NCBI GenBank assembly: GCA_964383325.1
Contig: CAYLGY010000115.1
Span: 1-6,582, forward strand
Direction of reading: 5' to 3'
Source: CAYLGY01 sp964383325
GTDB lineage: Bacteria; Pseudomonadota; Alphaproteobacteria; Rhizobiales; Rhizobiaceae
Length of the DNA: 6,582 nt
Shown piece after piece: positions 5,429 to 6,582 of this stretch. Numbering within the stretch: the first letter of the stretch is position 1; the number at the start of each line of letters is the position of its first letter. The position numbers and the translations under genes were made by a program. The notes under the pieces are model-generated. The model had not been told where the DNA came from. It saw only the letters and a list, made by a program, of their open reading frames with translations, and searched no databases.

Positions 5429-5944
5429 ATGATTCGACCGGTTGGAAATATTACACCCATGATTTCCAACAATCTTGCTCCGAGGCCAGAGATTTCAAAT
5501 GAGGGAAATTTCAGGAAGGAGGTTCGTTGGTGGATGAAGGAGGATTATACCCCATTGAAGATCACGCGGACAATTCCGTCCCGGGAAACGCGAACAGAAA
5601 CGCAACGATCTCAGGAGCAGCAGACTTCGGAGAAAGAAATACTCTTTCCCGACTACGACCCGCTTGGCCAGAATCGCCTTTACTCGATTACCCGCGACGG
5701 CGTGCTCTCGACATTGGTCTTCCACACCGTGGAGCAACAGCCGCCAACTTCACAGGAGATTTCGTCCAACAGTGACGAGCAGAAAGTCTCGACTCCCCCG
5801 GAGCTGTCCTCCCTGGGAGATTACGAGGACATTTCCAGCGAGGAGGAGCAGAGAAGTCCCACTCCGCACGAGAGCGAGGACAGCTGGAGTCACAGGGCTG
5901 TAACCAATGTGTTCGGGACGGATCCGAGACTCCAGTCACGGTAA
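5429..5944 (+). CDS. Orphan hydrophilic protein with acidic, probably disordered C-terminus
   Basis: I do not recognise this 171-residue protein. It has no cysteine, signal peptide or membrane helix. The N-terminal 60 residues are basic and rich in Asn, Arg and Thr, with VRWWMKEDY at 32-40. Residues 71-101 (ILFPDYDPLG to LVFHT) are the only stretch likely to fold. Residues 102-152 are rich in Ser, Pro, Glu and Asp, with SSEEE at 136-140, and look PEST-like and disordered. That the gene is real rests on a near-ideal Shine-Dalgarno AAAGGAG 6 nt before the ATG, a promoter-like upstream region and a terminator-like hairpin after the stop. Codons such as AGG, CGA, ATA, ACA and TCA, and the AT-rich 5' flank, differ from the neighbours and suggest acquisition by transfer. 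A polar Ser/Asn-rich start and disordered tail would fit a secreted effector, but this is speculation: no secretion genes or tts box are visible. Confidence 0.68.
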   Translation: MIRPVGNITPMISNNLAPRPEISNEGNFRKEVRWWMKEDYTPLKITRTIPSRETRTETQRSQEQQTSEKEILFPDYDPLGQNRLYSITRDGVLSTLVFHTVEQQPPTSQEISSNSDEQKVSTPPELSSLGDYEDISSEEEQRSPTPHESEDSWSHRAVTNVFGTDPRLQSR

Positions 5945-5958
5945 CGCGCAACAGGAAA

Positions 5959-5981
5959 GCGGGGAGGCCGACCCTCCCCGC
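5959..5981. terminator. GC-rich hairpin terminator between convergent genes
   Basis: GCGGGGAGG (5959-5967) and CCTCCCCGC (5973-5981) form a perfect 9-bp stem with the loop CCGAC. On the minus strand it is followed by TTTCCTGTT, a modest U-tract suited to ending ilvC transcription 54 bp past its stop. On the plus strand it follows the orphan gene's TAA by 14 bp but is trailed only by CTTCAGCTCTT, so termination would be weaker in that direction. Confidence 0.7.
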
Positions 5982-6034
5982 CTTCAGCTCTTGCAGTGCG
6001 GACAGCCGCTGGCGACCCGCGGGCCGCTGCCTTG

Positions 6035-6582
6035 TCAGTTCCGTTCCTTGTCGACCAGCTTGTTGGCCGAGATCCACGGCATCATGCCACGCAGCCGCTC
6101 GCCGACCTCTTCGATCGGATGCGAATCATTCATGCGGCGGATACCCTTGAAGCGGGCGGCGCCGGAGCGATATTCCTGCATCCACTCCGAGGTGAACTTT
6201 CCGGTCTGGATGTCCTTCAGGATCCGCCGCATCTCTGCGCGGGTCTCGTCGGTGATGACGCGCGGGCCGGAGACATACTCTCCCCATTCGGCCGTATTGG
6301 AGACCGAATAGTTCATGTTGGCGATGCCGCCCTCATAGATCAGGTCCACGATCAGCTTCACCTCGTGCAGGCATTCGAAATATGCCATTTCCGGTGCGTA
6401 GCCAGCCTCGACCAGCGTCTCGAAGCCGGCCCGGATCAGTTCGACCAGACCGCCGCAAAGCACCGCCTGCTCGCCGAACAGATCGGTTTCGCACTCTTCC
6501 ATGAAGGTGGTCTCGATGATGCCCGAGCGGCCGCCGCCGACGCCGCATGCATAGGACAGGGCAAGCTCCAGCGCATTGCCGG
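6035..6582 (-). CDS. ilvC: Ketol-acid reductoisomerase, C-terminal part
   Basis: The last 181 codons and the stop of ilvC are inside the window; the NADPH-binding N-terminal half lies beyond 6582. The enzyme isomerises and reduces acetolactate and acetohydroxybutyrate in valine, leucine and isoleucine synthesis in the cytoplasm. The visible part is the knotted catalytic domain of a short (class I) enzyme. ETDLFGEQ supplies the Mg-binding Asp and Glu, FECLHE supplies two more Glu, and YSVSNTAEWG holds the substrate-binding Ser. The C-terminus WISANKLVDKERN is typical. At the position after IIETTF, where Lys, Arg or Gln is common, this copy has Met (codon 6502-6500), at a position that varies within the family. 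That Met is internal, not a start: the family sequence GNALELALSYACGVGGGRSG continues upstream of it in frame. A hairpin at 5959-5981 lies just downstream. Confidence 0.97.
   Translation of the reverse strand, partial: GNALELALSYACGVGGGRSGIIETTFMEECETDLFGEQAVLCGGLVELIRAGFETLVEAGYAPEMAYFECLHEVKLIVDLIYEGGIANMNYSVSNTAEWGEYVSGPRVITDETRAEMRRILKDIQTGKFTSEWMQEYRSGAARFKGIRRMNDSHPIEEVGERLRGMMPWISANKLVDKERN

Noticed and set aside
6500..6502. ATG at 6502 as the ilvC start
   Set aside because: The family sequence continues in frame upstream to the window edge, so this Met is internal.

Overview
The window looks like ordinary chromosomal DNA of a GC-rich alphaproteobacterium, most likely order Hyphomicrobiales (rhizobia and relatives). 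Three things point there: the NrdJ, LiuR-like MerR, MgtE and IlvC sequences read like rhizobial family members; a short four-helix HAHLN-type membrane protein and a DUF1624 protein with a cysteine-rich tail are both present; and a tandem palindrome with CATGATC/GATCATG ends resembles a repeat class scattered through Rhizobiales genomes. I cannot name the genus.

Layout, left to right. 1-369 (minus) is the 5' end of nrdJ, the B12-dependent ribonucleotide reductase, running off the left edge. 370-994 is a 625-bp gene-free stretch with possible nrdJ control sites (two similar boxes 31 bp apart, and a third NrdR-like core by the start codon) and a perfect 10-bp hairpin of unknown role. 995-1372 (minus) is a small oxidase-subunit-I-like membrane protein. 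It diverges, across a 129-bp promoter region, from a two-gene plus-strand operon (1502-2949) of a DUF1624/HGSNAT-type membrane acyltransferase and an isoprenylcysteine-methyltransferase-like membrane protein, joined by an ATGA stop/start overlap.

A 59-bp unit is repeated 2.8 times at 3003-3167, between that operon and a convergent LiuR-like MerR regulator (3168-3554, minus). The last repeat copy abuts the regulator's stop codon. Upstream of it on the same strand is mgtE, a magnesium transporter (3720-5123, minus, GTG start). After a 305-bp intergenic region comes an unrecognised 171-residue gene (5429-5944, plus). It has an AT-rich promoter, a strong Shine-Dalgarno site, rare codons and a disordered acidic C-terminus, and is the best candidate here for recently acquired DNA. 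A GC-rich hairpin separates it from the convergent ilvC (6035-6582, minus), which runs off the right edge.

The genes do not form one pathway: nucleotide reduction, membrane and envelope functions, a probable branched-chain or fatty-acid catabolism regulator, magnesium transport and branched-chain amino-acid synthesis lie side by side. I see no evidence of a defence island, mobile element, CRISPR or new multi-gene system. The most useful leads are the candidate nrdJ operators, the tandem palindromes fused to the merR 3' end, and the orphan gene at 5429.
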